This document shows, in pieces, positions 6,404 through 12,184 of a DNA stretch of 12,184 nt. Numbering within the stretch: the first letter of the stretch is position 1; every line of letters starts with the position of its first letter. A program made the position numbers and the translations under genes. Under the pieces are notes generated by a model. It made no database searches. It was given only the letters and a program-made list of their open reading frames with translations, and was not told the origin of the DNA. Source of the DNA: Propionibacteriaceae bacterium (GTDB taxonomy: Bacteria > Actinomycetota > Actinomycetes > Propionibacteriales > Propionibacteriaceae); the NCBI GenBank assembly GCA_024636075.1, contig JAGXHS010000003.1:1-12184 (forward strand), written 5' to 3'.

Positions 6404-6432
6404 AGACTGCTGTTCTCTCCGGCGGCTGGCAA
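6404..6432 (-). promoter_or_regulatory. Candidate leaderless promoter of the sigma-factor gene
   Basis: On the minus strand a TTGCCA (-35, five of six bases of TTGACA; 6427-6432) is followed by exactly 17 bases and CAGTCT (-10; 6404-6409), then seven bases to the ATG at 6396. The -10 lacks the usual initial T. This is the only promoter in the window with a recognisable -35. Its geometry would put the transcription start at the start codon, and that codon has no Shine-Dalgarno. Confidence 0.5.
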
Positions 6433-6490
6433 TCATCTGAACCAGCTGGGGGTCGGCAACACAGCGACAACACTCGATCGGCGGACGGGC

Positions 6491-8383
6491 TCACGAAGCA
6501 GGGTTGCCGCGCTCGGGTCCGTCAGTCAGGCCGAGGCTCTCCTGCTGCAGTTCTTTCCGGCGTGACTCGAGGTGCAGCAGTGTGGAGAACATTGAGTTGT
6601 ACTCCGTCGTGTGCTCAACCGGATTTGTTCGTTGCAGCTTGGACTTGACCGACTTGATCCGGTTCAGCACCGTCAACAGCTGGAGTCTGGCCGTGTACGC
6701 CGACGCGTACCGCTCATCGGGCACCTGCATCAACGCTTCGACCAGCAGCGCTATCTCCAGCTGACGGGCAGTGTCGTCGCTGGTGGCCTCCTGGACGCGT
6801 CCCGGCCAGCCCTCCGGCTGCCAGCCCACCTCCAGGATCGCCTCGAAGATCGCTCGATAGGTGGGGTGGGTGAAGTCCTCCGCCTCGACGCCGTTCCACG
6901 ACGTGTCGAAGACGGTCGGGGCTTGCAGCATCAGTTTCAGGGTGCCCCGCTCCACCGCCAACGCACGATCCTCCGCCGCAGGCCACGGCAACGAATCGGG
7001 ATGCTCGGTGTCCTGCTCGACCGGCGCCGAGGAGGGCGCGCGGGGGGCGCTGCGGTGGCTGTTGTGCTGGCGTGCCGACCGGGACACCTCAGCTCGCACC
7101 TCATCGACGTCCATGCCCAACATGCCTGCCAGCTCGCGGACGTAGCCGGTCACCAGAGAGGAATCACGGATGCTGTCGATCAATGGAGCGGCCTGGCGCA
7201 ACGCAGCCAACCGGGAGTCTGCGCGATCAAGATCATGCTGGGCCAACACGTTCGCCATCACGAAGCGGTACAACGGGACCCGGCGTCCCACCAGCTCGCG
7301 CACCGCGGCGTCGCCGTGTTCCAGCCGCAGGTCGCACGGGTCGAGACCGCTGGGTTCCACCGCCACATAGGTCTGTGAGATGAAGTTCTTGTCCCCTTCG
7401 AACACCCTCAGTGCGGCCTTCTGTCCAGCGGCATCACCGTCAAAGGTGAAGATCACCTCACCGTTGAATGCGTCATGGTTTCCCATCAGGCGTTGCAGCA
7501 TCCTGGCATGGTCCTCACCGAATGCGGTGCCACAGCTGGCCACCGCAGTGTCCACGCCGGACAGGTGCGCGGCCATCACGTCGGTGTAGCCTTCGACGAC
7601 CACCGCCTGGGACTTCTTGCCGATCGCCTGCCGCGCCAGGTCGAGCCCGTACAGCACCTGCGATTTCTTGTACACCGGGGTCTCGGGCGTGTTGAGGTAC
7701 TTGGCGGGCATCCGATCGGTGTCGTACAGACGACGGGCCCCGAAGCCCAGCACCTGAGACCCGGAATCCTTGATCGGCCACACCAGGCGCCCCTGGAAGA
7801 AGTCGTAGCCGGCGTCACGGATCAAACCCGCCCGCACCAGCTCCTTGTCGCTGAAGCCCTGACGGTTGAGGTGCTGGTGCAGCTCCCGGCCACCCCGCGG
7901 TGCGTAACCGATCGAGAAGTGCTCCGCCACAGCCCGATCGAAGCCTCGACCGTCCAGGAACTGGCGTGCGGTGAGGGCCTCAGCGCCGGGCAGCTGACCG
8001 ATGTAGAACTCGGCGGCCGCAGTATTTGCTGCCAGCACCCGCATCCGCACCCCGGGTTCCGGCCCCGGAGCCCCGGTGTCAGTGATCCGCAGCTGGACCC
8101 CGGTGCGGTCCGCCAGTTGCTGGACGGCCTCAGTGAAGCTCAGGTTGTCGATCTTCTGGACGAAGCTGATGACGTCACCACCTTCACCGCAACCGAAGCA
8201 GTAGAAGAAGCCGCGCGACGGTGTCACCTGGAAACTGGGGGTTTTCTCGTCGTGGAACGGACACAGGCCCTTCAGTGAGCCGCCGCCGCCCCGGCGCAGT
8301 GCCACGTGGTCAGACACCACCTCGTCAATGCGGGCACGCTCACGGACCAGTGCAATGTCCTCGTCGTTGATCCGGCCCGCCAT
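6491..8383 (-). CDS. dnaG: DNA primase DnaG
   Basis: A 630-residue primase that makes RNA primers at the replication fork together with the DnaB helicase. The N-terminal CHC2 zinc-binding domain has C41, H44, C62 and C65 (CPFHDEKTPSF and FYCFGCGEGGD). The catalytic core contains HFSIGYAP (155-162) and a TOPRIM fold with E264 in VVVEGYTDVMAAHLSG, CGTAFGEDH, and D315/D317 in FTFDGDAAG, all metal-binding positions intact. The remaining C-terminal section (about 430-630) is the variable helicase-binding region. The start ATG 8383 gives MAGRINDEDIALVRERARI, the usual actinobacterial DnaG beginning; an upstream in-frame start at 8422 would read through the promoter. TAGACT lies seven bases before the ATG and there is no Shine-Dalgarno. 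fetB is divergent, and the sigma-factor gene follows on the same strand. Confidence 0.98.
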   Translation of the reverse strand: MAGRINDEDIALVRERARIDEVVSDHVALRRGGGGSLKGLCPFHDEKTPSFQVTPSRGFFYCFGCGEGGDVISFVQKIDNLSFTEAVQQLADRTGVQLRITDTGAPGPEPGVRMRVLAANTAAAEFYIGQLPGAEALTARQFLDGRGFDRAVAEHFSIGYAPRGGRELHQHLNRQGFSDKELVRAGLIRDAGYDFFQGRLVWPIKDSGSQVLGFGARRLYDTDRMPAKYLNTPETPVYKKSQVLYGLDLARQAIGKKSQAVVVEGYTDVMAAHLSGVDTAVASCGTAFGEDHARMLQRLMGNHDAFNGEVIFTFDGDAAGQKAALRVFEGDKNFISQTYVAVEPSGLDPCDLRLEHGDAAVRELVGRRVPLYRFVMANVLAQHDLDRADSRLAALRQAAPLIDSIRDSSLVTGYVRELAGMLGMDVDEVRAEVSRSARQHNSHRSAPRAPSSAPVEQDTEHPDSLPWPAAEDRALAVERGTLKLMLQAPTVFDTSWNGVEAEDFTHPTYRAIFEAILEVGWQPEGWPGRVQEATSDDTARQLEIALLVEALMQVPDERYASAYTARLQLLTVLNRIKSVKSKLQRTNPVEHTTEYNSMFSTLLHLESRRKELQQESLGLTDGPERGNPAS

Positions 8384-8390
8384 GGCGGTG

Positions 8391-8396
8391 AGTCTA
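8391..8396 (-). promoter_or_regulatory. -10 box of a leaderless promoter for dnaG
   Basis: Minus-strand TAGACT followed by seven bases and the dnaG ATG at 8383. It is the same hexamer as in front of the response regulator. No -35 hexamer is seen; instead one copy of the octamer GCCGAGGC occupies the region 7-14 bases upstream of the box. Confidence 0.6.
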
Positions 8397-8402
8397 CTGA
8401 CC

Positions 8403-8420
8403 GCCGAGGCGGGCCGAGGC
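8403..8420. repeat. Tandem GCCGAGGC octamers between the dnaG and fetB promoters
   Basis: The octamer GCCGAGGC occurs at 8403-8410 and again at 8413-8420, ten bases apart start to start, about one helical turn. Both copies lie between the two opposing -10 boxes (dnaG 8391-8396, fetB 8436-8441), where each promoter would have its -35 element. This spacing suits two protein molecules binding the same face of the DNA, but GC-rich sequence makes chance repetition fairly easy. Confidence 0.45.
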
Positions 8421-8435
8421 AATCGTCTGCTGCGG

Positions 8436-8441
8436 TACGGT
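8436..8441 (+). promoter_or_regulatory. -10 box of a leaderless promoter for fetB
   Basis: TACGGT (TANNNT type) ends six bases before the GTG at 8448, the start that gives a normal-length FetB. No Shine-Dalgarno precedes the GTG, and no -35 hexamer is apparent. The geometry matches the response-regulator and dnaG promoters. Confidence 0.5.
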
Positions 8442-8447
8442 CATTCG

Positions 8448-9206
8448 GTGACGGTAGAACTGAGCTGGCAATTGGGTGTGGTCCTGGTGCTCCTGGTGGG
8501 CATGGCGGTGGCGGCATCAACGATTGGTAGGCTCGGGCTGCACCGCTCGATGATCGGTGCGGCGCTGCGTGCAATAGTGCAATTGTCGGCAGTGTCCTTG
8601 ATCATCGTTGCCGCGATCAGCCACCTGCTGCTGTCGTTTGCATTCGTGGCAGTGATGTTTGCCGTCGGTGTGTTCACCACCAGCCGGCGCACCGGCCTGG
8701 GCCGCCACTGGCCGTGGGCTGCGGCGACGATGGCGGTGGGGGCGGTGCCGGTGCTGGCAGTGATCTTCTCCGTCGGTGTGGTGCCGTTGGAGGGCATTTC
8801 GATCATCCCGGTCGCCGGTATCATCGTCGGGAACTCGATGACGGCACACACCCTCGTCGGCCGACGACAGTTCGCCGAGCTGCGCTCCAACATCCCGACC
8901 TACGAGGCTGCCCTGTCCCTGGGTCTGGACCGACCGGCTGCCATTGACCTGGTCGCCGCCCCGAGTGCCCCGGAGGCGATGTACCCGAACCTGGACCAGA
9001 CCAGGACGGTTGGAGTGGTTACCCTGCCCGGTGCATTCATCGGTGTGCTGCTGGGCGGCGGCTCACCCGTCCAAGCCGGGTCTGCCCAGATCCTGGTGCT
9101 GCTCGGTGTGATGGCGGCACAGGCATTGGTGGTGACCGCCGGCCACCGGTTGATGATGGCTGGAAAGCTCCTGCCACCTGATCTGGCGGCCCGACTGCGA
9201 CCCTGA
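8448..9206 (+). CDS. fetB: UPF0014/FetB-type ABC transporter permease
   Basis: A 252-residue integral membrane protein of the UPF0014 family, whose E. coli member FetB forms an iron exporter with the ATPase FetA. About seven hydrophobic segments are visible (for example 9-25, 46-76, 92-126, 190-203, 214-232). Conserved family stretches are present: RAIVQLSAVSLII, IIPVAGIIVGNSMTAHTL (the GNSMTA signature) and TRTVGVVTLPGAFIGVLLGG, followed by SPVQAGSAQILVLLGV. The GTG at 8448 is preferred to an in-frame ATG at 8328, because the latter lies inside dnaG coding sequence and would add a non-homologous, non-hydrophobic extension. No fetA-like ATPase gene is adjacent, so either the partner is elsewhere or the function differs. 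It is divergent from dnaG and converges on dgt with a 22-nt gap. Metal specificity is not shown by the sequence. Confidence 0.9.
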   Translation: MTVELSWQLGVVLVLLVGMAVAASTIGRLGLHRSMIGAALRAIVQLSAVSLIIVAAISHLLLSFAFVAVMFAVGVFTTSRRTGLGRHWPWAAATMAVGAVPVLAVIFSVGVVPLEGISIIPVAGIIVGNSMTAHTLVGRRQFAELRSNIPTYEAALSLGLDRPAAIDLVAAPSAPEAMYPNLDQTRTVGVVTLPGAFIGVLLGGGSPVQAGSAQILVLLGVMAAQALVVTAGHRLMMAGKLLPPDLAARLRP

Positions 9207-9228
9207 TGCTTGCAGCTGTGGTCGCTCT

Positions 9229-10350
9229 TCACCTGCTGATCGAGCGGGGCAACCGGTTCGGTTCCCAGCCGAGACGCTCGACGGCGGCGTCGAACGCGAA
9301 CTGATCGGTCATGCCACCGACGTAGGTGACTGCCCCCAGAACCGGGTCGTGCTCGCTGATGAAGGCCTCCGGCATCGTGGCGGGCTTCTCGATGAAGTAC
9401 TCGACCAGGGCGCGCAGCACTTCGACCACTGCGGACGATTGGGCCACTGACTCCTCTCGAGTGTAGATCCGCTCATAATTGAATCTGCGCAATGCCGCCA
9501 GCGCCGCCGAGCTGGATGGGTCCATACCCACCTCGCCGGAGCTGCAGGTGGTACTGACCACCGCCCTGATGAAGGTGCCGAGTTGTTCCCGGCGGCCGCT
9601 GCCAACGATCTGGGCCACTTCTGCGGGGACCTCGTCCGGGGTGACGATTCCGGCGTGAACAGCGTCTTCCAGATCGTGGGCGCAGTAGGCGATGCGGTCA
9701 CTCCAGGACACGATCTCGCCTTCGATGGTGGACGGAGCCGGCCTCGACCAGGAGTGGTTGCGGATCCCGTCCAGGGTCTGCGCACACAGGTTGAGCCCGG
9801 CCAGCACCACGTCGGCACCCCACGGTCCGTGGTCATAACCGCCGGGCAGGAACCCGTCGAAAGCGTCCTCACTCGCATGACCGCCGGGACCGTGCCCGCA
9901 GTCGTGGCCCAAGGCCATCGCATCGACCAAGGTGACGTTTGCTCCGACGCCACGGGCGATCGAGGTGGCCACCTGGGCGACCTCGAGGGCATGGGTGAGC
10001 CGGGTCCGTTGGTGATCGGTGGGATGGACGACCACCTGTGTCTTGCCGGCCAACCGCCGGAAGGCCGCGCTGTGCACGATCCGGTCGCGGTCACGTTCGA
10101 AGCAGGTGCGTTCGGCGTCCGGTTCCTCCTGTCGGAGCCGTTGACCGGCCCCGACGGCACGGCTCGCCCCGGATCGGAGCATCAGCTGCTCGTACTCCTC
10201 GCGCTGCTCGCGGCCGATGGCGGCCCCGACGTCGATTCGTGCGTGGCTGTTGCGGTGTGCACGTACGGTGTCATCTCCGTGGCCGTGCATCGTCTCCGCC
10301 CAAGCCTTGGCTCGCGGCATCGGCTCCGGCTTCATCGGGTCGTCCCCCAT
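9229..10350 (-). CDS. dgt: dGTPase-like deoxynucleoside triphosphate triphosphohydrolase (HD domain)
   Basis: A 373-residue HD-domain enzyme expected to cleave dNTPs to the deoxynucleoside and triphosphate, helping to control nucleotide pools. The metal-binding HD residues are in place: H120 in RTRLTHALEVAQ, H149/D150 in ALGHDCGHGPGGHASEDAF, and D218 in SWSDRIAYCAHDLED. A preceding DRDRIVHSAAFRRLAGKTQVV segment is the typical Dgt N-terminal nucleotide-site region. The first 50 or so residues are low in recognisable features. The start is uncertain: ATG 10350 has no ribosome-binding site, while ATG 10335 (residue 6) follows GGGGGA at about seven bases. It lies 35 nt downstream of dus on the same strand and is probably cotranscribed, though a TAAGTT box in the gap could give it a promoter. 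Close linkage with dnaG is common in actinobacteria; here fetB separates the two. Confidence 0.92.
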   Translation of the reverse strand: MGDDPMKPEPMPRAKAWAETMHGHGDDTVRAHRNSHARIDVGAAIGREQREEYEQLMLRSGASRAVGAGQRLRQEEPDAERTCFERDRDRIVHSAAFRRLAGKTQVVVHPTDHQRTRLTHALEVAQVATSIARGVGANVTLVDAMALGHDCGHGPGGHASEDAFDGFLPGGYDHGPWGADVVLAGLNLCAQTLDGIRNHSWSRPAPSTIEGEIVSWSDRIAYCAHDLEDAVHAGIVTPDEVPAEVAQIVGSGRREQLGTFIRAVVSTTCSSGEVGMDPSSSAALAALRRFNYERIYTREESVAQSSAVVEVLRALVEYFIEKPATMPEAFISEHDPVLGAVTYVGGMTDQFAFDAAVERLGWEPNRLPRSISR

Positions 10351-10368
10351 CGGTTCGGTGTGCTGATC

Positions 10369-10374
10369 AACTTA
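10369..10374 (-). promoter_or_regulatory. Possible internal -10 box between dus and dgt
   Basis: Minus-strand TAAGTT lies in the 35-nt gap after the dus stop and 18 bases before the dgt ATG at 10350. A transcript starting seven bases after it would have a leader of about 11 nt. There is no supporting -35 element, and co-transcription with dus would suffice without it. Confidence 0.25.
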
Positions 10375-10385
10375 CCGAGAACAGC

Positions 10386-11555
10386 TCATCCACCGGAGAC
10401 GTCGAGTTCAGCCTCTCCCAGGTCAAGTTCGCACCCGGTGGTGTCATCAAGCCAACCGTAGGGCAGGATCACCTTGCGCCGCGGACCACCCTGACGTCCT
10501 CGTGGTTTTCCGAGCTCGGTGTCGGGGAAGCTGGCATCCGGATCAAGTGTGGCGAGCAACGCATCCAGCTCCTGGAGGCTGGAGACCATCGCCAGCTTCC
10601 GTCGGGTGTCGCCGCCGACCGGGAATCCCTTGAAATACCAGGCCATGTGCTTGCGCAGATCGGTCAGTCCGTGCCGCTCCCCCATCACAGTGGCGAGCAG
10701 TCGCGCGTGTCTTCGCAACACGTCGGCCACCTCGCCGAGGGATGGCATGGATCTGGTGGGTTGACCCGCAAAGGCATCGGCCAGGTCACGAAACAACCAT
10801 GGCCTGCCCAGACAACCCCGCCCGATCACCACGGCAGCACACCCTGTCTGCTCGGTCATCGCGATGGCGTCGGCCGCTTCCCAGATGTCCCCATTGCCCA
10901 GCACCGGAATGTCGACAGCACGCACCAACTCCGCGATGGCCGACCAGTCGGCTTCGCCCGAGTAGGCCTGGGCCACAGTCCTGCCGTGCAGAGCGATGGC
11001 GGCGCACCCGGTGTCCCGGGCGATCCGCCCTGCGTCCAGATAGGTGACATGATCCGGGTCGATGCCAATTCTGGTCTTCATGGTGACCGGAACGCCGTGC
11101 ACGTCGGCGGCTTCCACGGTGGCGGTCAGAATGCTGCGCAGCCGGTCCCGCTTCCACGGCAACACACCACCACCGCCCTTGCGCGTCACCTTTGGCACCG
11201 GGCATCCGAAGTTCAGATCGATGTGATCCACCCGATGGCGCTCACACAGGATGTGGGCGGCCTCGGCCATCATTCCGGGATCCACTCCGTACAGCTGCAC
11301 CGATCGGTACTGCTCATTGGGTGCGAAGCTCAGCATCGATGAGGTCTTGCGGTCACCGACCACCAGACCACGCGAGGTGATCATCTCGCAGACGTACAGG
11401 CCCGCTCCCTGCTCGGCGCACAGCTCGCGATAGGCGGCGTTCGTGATGCCGGCCATTGGTGCCAACACAACAGGTGTGTCAACCACGACGGCATTACGCC
11501 GTGAGGGAGCATGCAGCCGCAGTGGCTGATGGCTGGGCCTCACCTGGTCATTCAC
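10386..11555 (-). CDS. dusB: tRNA-dihydrouridine synthase (DusB/NifR3 family)
   Basis: A 389-residue FMN enzyme that reduces specific uridines in the D loop of tRNAs using NADPH. The TIM barrel starts with VVLAPMAGITNAAYRELC (FMN site). NFGCPVPKVTRKGGGG carries the catalytic cysteine C118, MKTRIGID and ALHGRTVAQAYSG contribute flavin and substrate contacts, and VLGNGDIW and VVIGRGCLGRPWLF form the C-terminal phosphate-binding part. A helical C-terminal tRNA-binding domain follows, with a basic tail rich in R and K (KPRGRQGGPRRKV). The start is a GTG at 11555 placed seven bases after TACACT, with no Shine-Dalgarno. It appears to head an operon with dgt (35-nt gap). Assignment to DusB rather than another Dus subgroup rests on overall motif form and is less certain than the family. 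Confidence 0.94.
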   Translation of the reverse strand: MNDQVRPSHQPLRLHAPSRRNAVVVDTPVVLAPMAGITNAAYRELCAEQGAGLYVCEMITSRGLVVGDRKTSSMLSFAPNEQYRSVQLYGVDPGMMAEAAHILCERHRVDHIDLNFGCPVPKVTRKGGGGVLPWKRDRLRSILTATVEAADVHGVPVTMKTRIGIDPDHVTYLDAGRIARDTGCAAIALHGRTVAQAYSGEADWSAIAELVRAVDIPVLGNGDIWEAADAIAMTEQTGCAAVVIGRGCLGRPWLFRDLADAFAGQPTRSMPSLGEVADVLRRHARLLATVMGERHGLTDLRKHMAWYFKGFPVGGDTRRKLAMVSSLQELDALLATLDPDASFPDTELGKPRGRQGGPRRKVILPYGWLDDTTGCELDLGEAELDVSGG

Positions 11556-11562
11556 GCTCGGT

Positions 11563-11568
11563 AGTGTA
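11563..11568 (-). promoter_or_regulatory. -10 box of a leaderless promoter for dus
   Basis: Minus-strand TACACT is followed by seven bases and the GTG at 11555. The hexamer is a good actinobacterial -10 and the gene lacks a Shine-Dalgarno, so transcription probably begins at the start codon. The would-be -35 position falls inside the large inverted repeat at 11578-11615. Confidence 0.58.
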
Positions 11569-11577
11569 GGCGCTGCT

Positions 11578-11615
11578 CCGAGTTACGCCGACATCTACGT
11601 GTCGGCGTAACTCGG
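11578..11615. terminator. Perfect 16-bp inverted repeat between meaB and dus (terminator or operator)
   Basis: The arms CCGAGTTACGCCGACA (11578-11593) and TGTCGGCGTAACTCGG (11600-11615) are exact reverse complements around a six-base loop, TCTACG. It begins 11 bases after the meaB stop on the minus strand, so the RNA hairpin could end meaB transcription; no U-run follows, as is frequent in actinobacterial terminators. It ends ten bases before the dus -10 box and therefore also covers the dus -35 region. Terminator, operator and dispersed-repeat readings are all open; the symmetry itself is certain. Confidence 0.6.
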
Positions 11616-11626
11616 CGACGGGCCTC

Positions 11627-12184
11627 TCAGCCAGCCGAACGGTGTTGGGGCCACAGTTCGTCGACGTCGGAGAGGAAGGCCTGGAGGATCAACTCCGCAC
11701 CCTCGAGTGGGGCCAACTCGCCGCCAACGATGCGGCGCTCCACGTCCTTGCCCACCTGCTTGACCCCTGGAGAGCGACGCAGTCCTGCCCGCAGGTCGTC
11801 CTGCACCATCGCCCACAGCCAATCCAGCTTCTGCTGGTTGCGACGGTCGATGAGCATGCCGCTGGATTCCAGACCGGAGCGGTGGTCCAACACTGCCTGC
11901 CAGACAGCGTCCATCCCCTTCCCGGTCAGCGCACTCGATGTCAACACCTGCGGACGCGGCGCGTCCGGATCGGAGCTGATCAGCTTCATCGCCACCTTGA
12001 GTTCACGGGCCGCGACGCGGGCTTCGCCTTCGTGATCGCCATCGGCCTTGTTCACCGTGATCACATCGGCGAGCTCGAGGATACCGCGCTTGATGCCCTG
12101 CAACTGGTCGCCGGCTCGTGCCAGGGTGAGCAGCAGGAAGGTGTCCACCATGCCTGCAACGGTCACTTCGGACTGACCCACACC
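11627..12184 (-). CDS. meaB: MeaB/ArgK-type G3E GTPase, C-terminal part, 5' end outside window
   Basis: Visible are 185 C-terminal residues, in frame to the window edge. MeaB is a GTPase chaperone that loads and protects the adenosylcobalamin-dependent methylmalonyl-CoA mutase, an enzyme of propionate and branched-chain metabolism. The fragment opens with VGQSEVTVAGMVDTFLLL, the segment just after the Walker-B/G3 region, continues with ELADVITVNKADGD (G4 guanine specificity, NKxD) and VLTSSALTGKGMDAVWQAV (G5), and ends with the dimerisation helices (RRNQQKLDWLWAMVQDDLRA, then GGELAPLEGAELILQAFL). The P-loop lies outside. This suggests that mutase genes lie further right, but they are not visible. 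The stop at 11627 precedes the large inverted repeat. Confidence 0.93.
   Translation of the reverse strand, partial: GVGQSEVTVAGMVDTFLLLTLARAGDQLQGIKRGILELADVITVNKADGDHEGEARVAARELKVAMKLISSDPDAPRPQVLTSSALTGKGMDAVWQAVLDHRSGLESSGMLIDRRNQQKLDWLWAMVQDDLRAGLRRSPGVKQVGKDVERRIVGGELAPLEGAELILQAFLSDVDELWPQHRSAG

Noticed and set aside
7475..8278. Plus-strand open frame of 267 codons inside dnaG
   Set aside because: It is antisense to the conserved primase core, with no recognisable motif or promoter.
8328..8447. Upstream ATG for fetB
   Set aside because: It would begin inside dnaG and add about 40 non-hydrophobic residues absent from the family.
1..12184. CRISPR array, insertion sequence, toxin-antitoxin, biosynthetic or defence cluster
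   Set aside because: I saw no repeat-spacer pattern, transposase, short toxin-antitoxin pair or defence domain on either strand.

Overview
This is a compact, GC-rich window of chromosomal core genes from what looks like an actinobacterium (Actinomycetota). The evidence is the gene content (OtsA, TrpB2, MeaB, an actinobacterial-style dGTPase, dnaG next to a tRNA-Asn gene with no encoded CCA), GTG starts, GC-rich third codon positions, and several start codons placed 6-7 nt after a TANNNT -10 box, the signature of leaderless transcripts. I cannot name a genus from the sequence.

Left part (1-3932): the C-terminal part of trehalose-6-phosphate synthase (otsA, +, open at the left edge) converges on a stand-alone TrpB2-type tryptophan synthase beta chain (-). 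Divergent from trpB is a two-component system (+): an OmpR/PhoB-type response regulator whose stop overlaps the start of a short-sensor histidine kinase. The kinase gene ends in a 14-nt tail-to-tail overlap with a CcdA/DsbD-like membrane protein (-), which appears translationally coupled to a 31-codon membrane or signal-peptide-like small ORF upstream of it.

Middle part (4865-8450): reading leftwards on the minus strand are dnaG primase, a divergent sigma-70 factor, a small unrecognised protein and tRNA-Asn(GTT). The dnaG-sigma order resembles the dnaG-rpoD part of the bacterial macromolecular-synthesis operon, but the sigma factor is short and diverged.

Right part (8384-12184): fetB (UPF0014 permease, +) shares a 64-nt divergent promoter region with dnaG and converges on dgt (-). 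dgt follows dus (tRNA-dihydrouridine synthase) in the same direction. A perfect 16-bp inverted repeat separates dus from the C-terminal part of meaB (-, open at the right edge).

No CRISPR array, transposon, prophage or defence cluster was found. I see no convincing evidence for an entirely new system. The more interesting signals are regulatory: recurrent leaderless promoter architecture, the meaB-dus palindrome, tandem octamers between dnaG and fetB, the small ORF in front of ccdA, and an atypical sigma factor behind dnaG.
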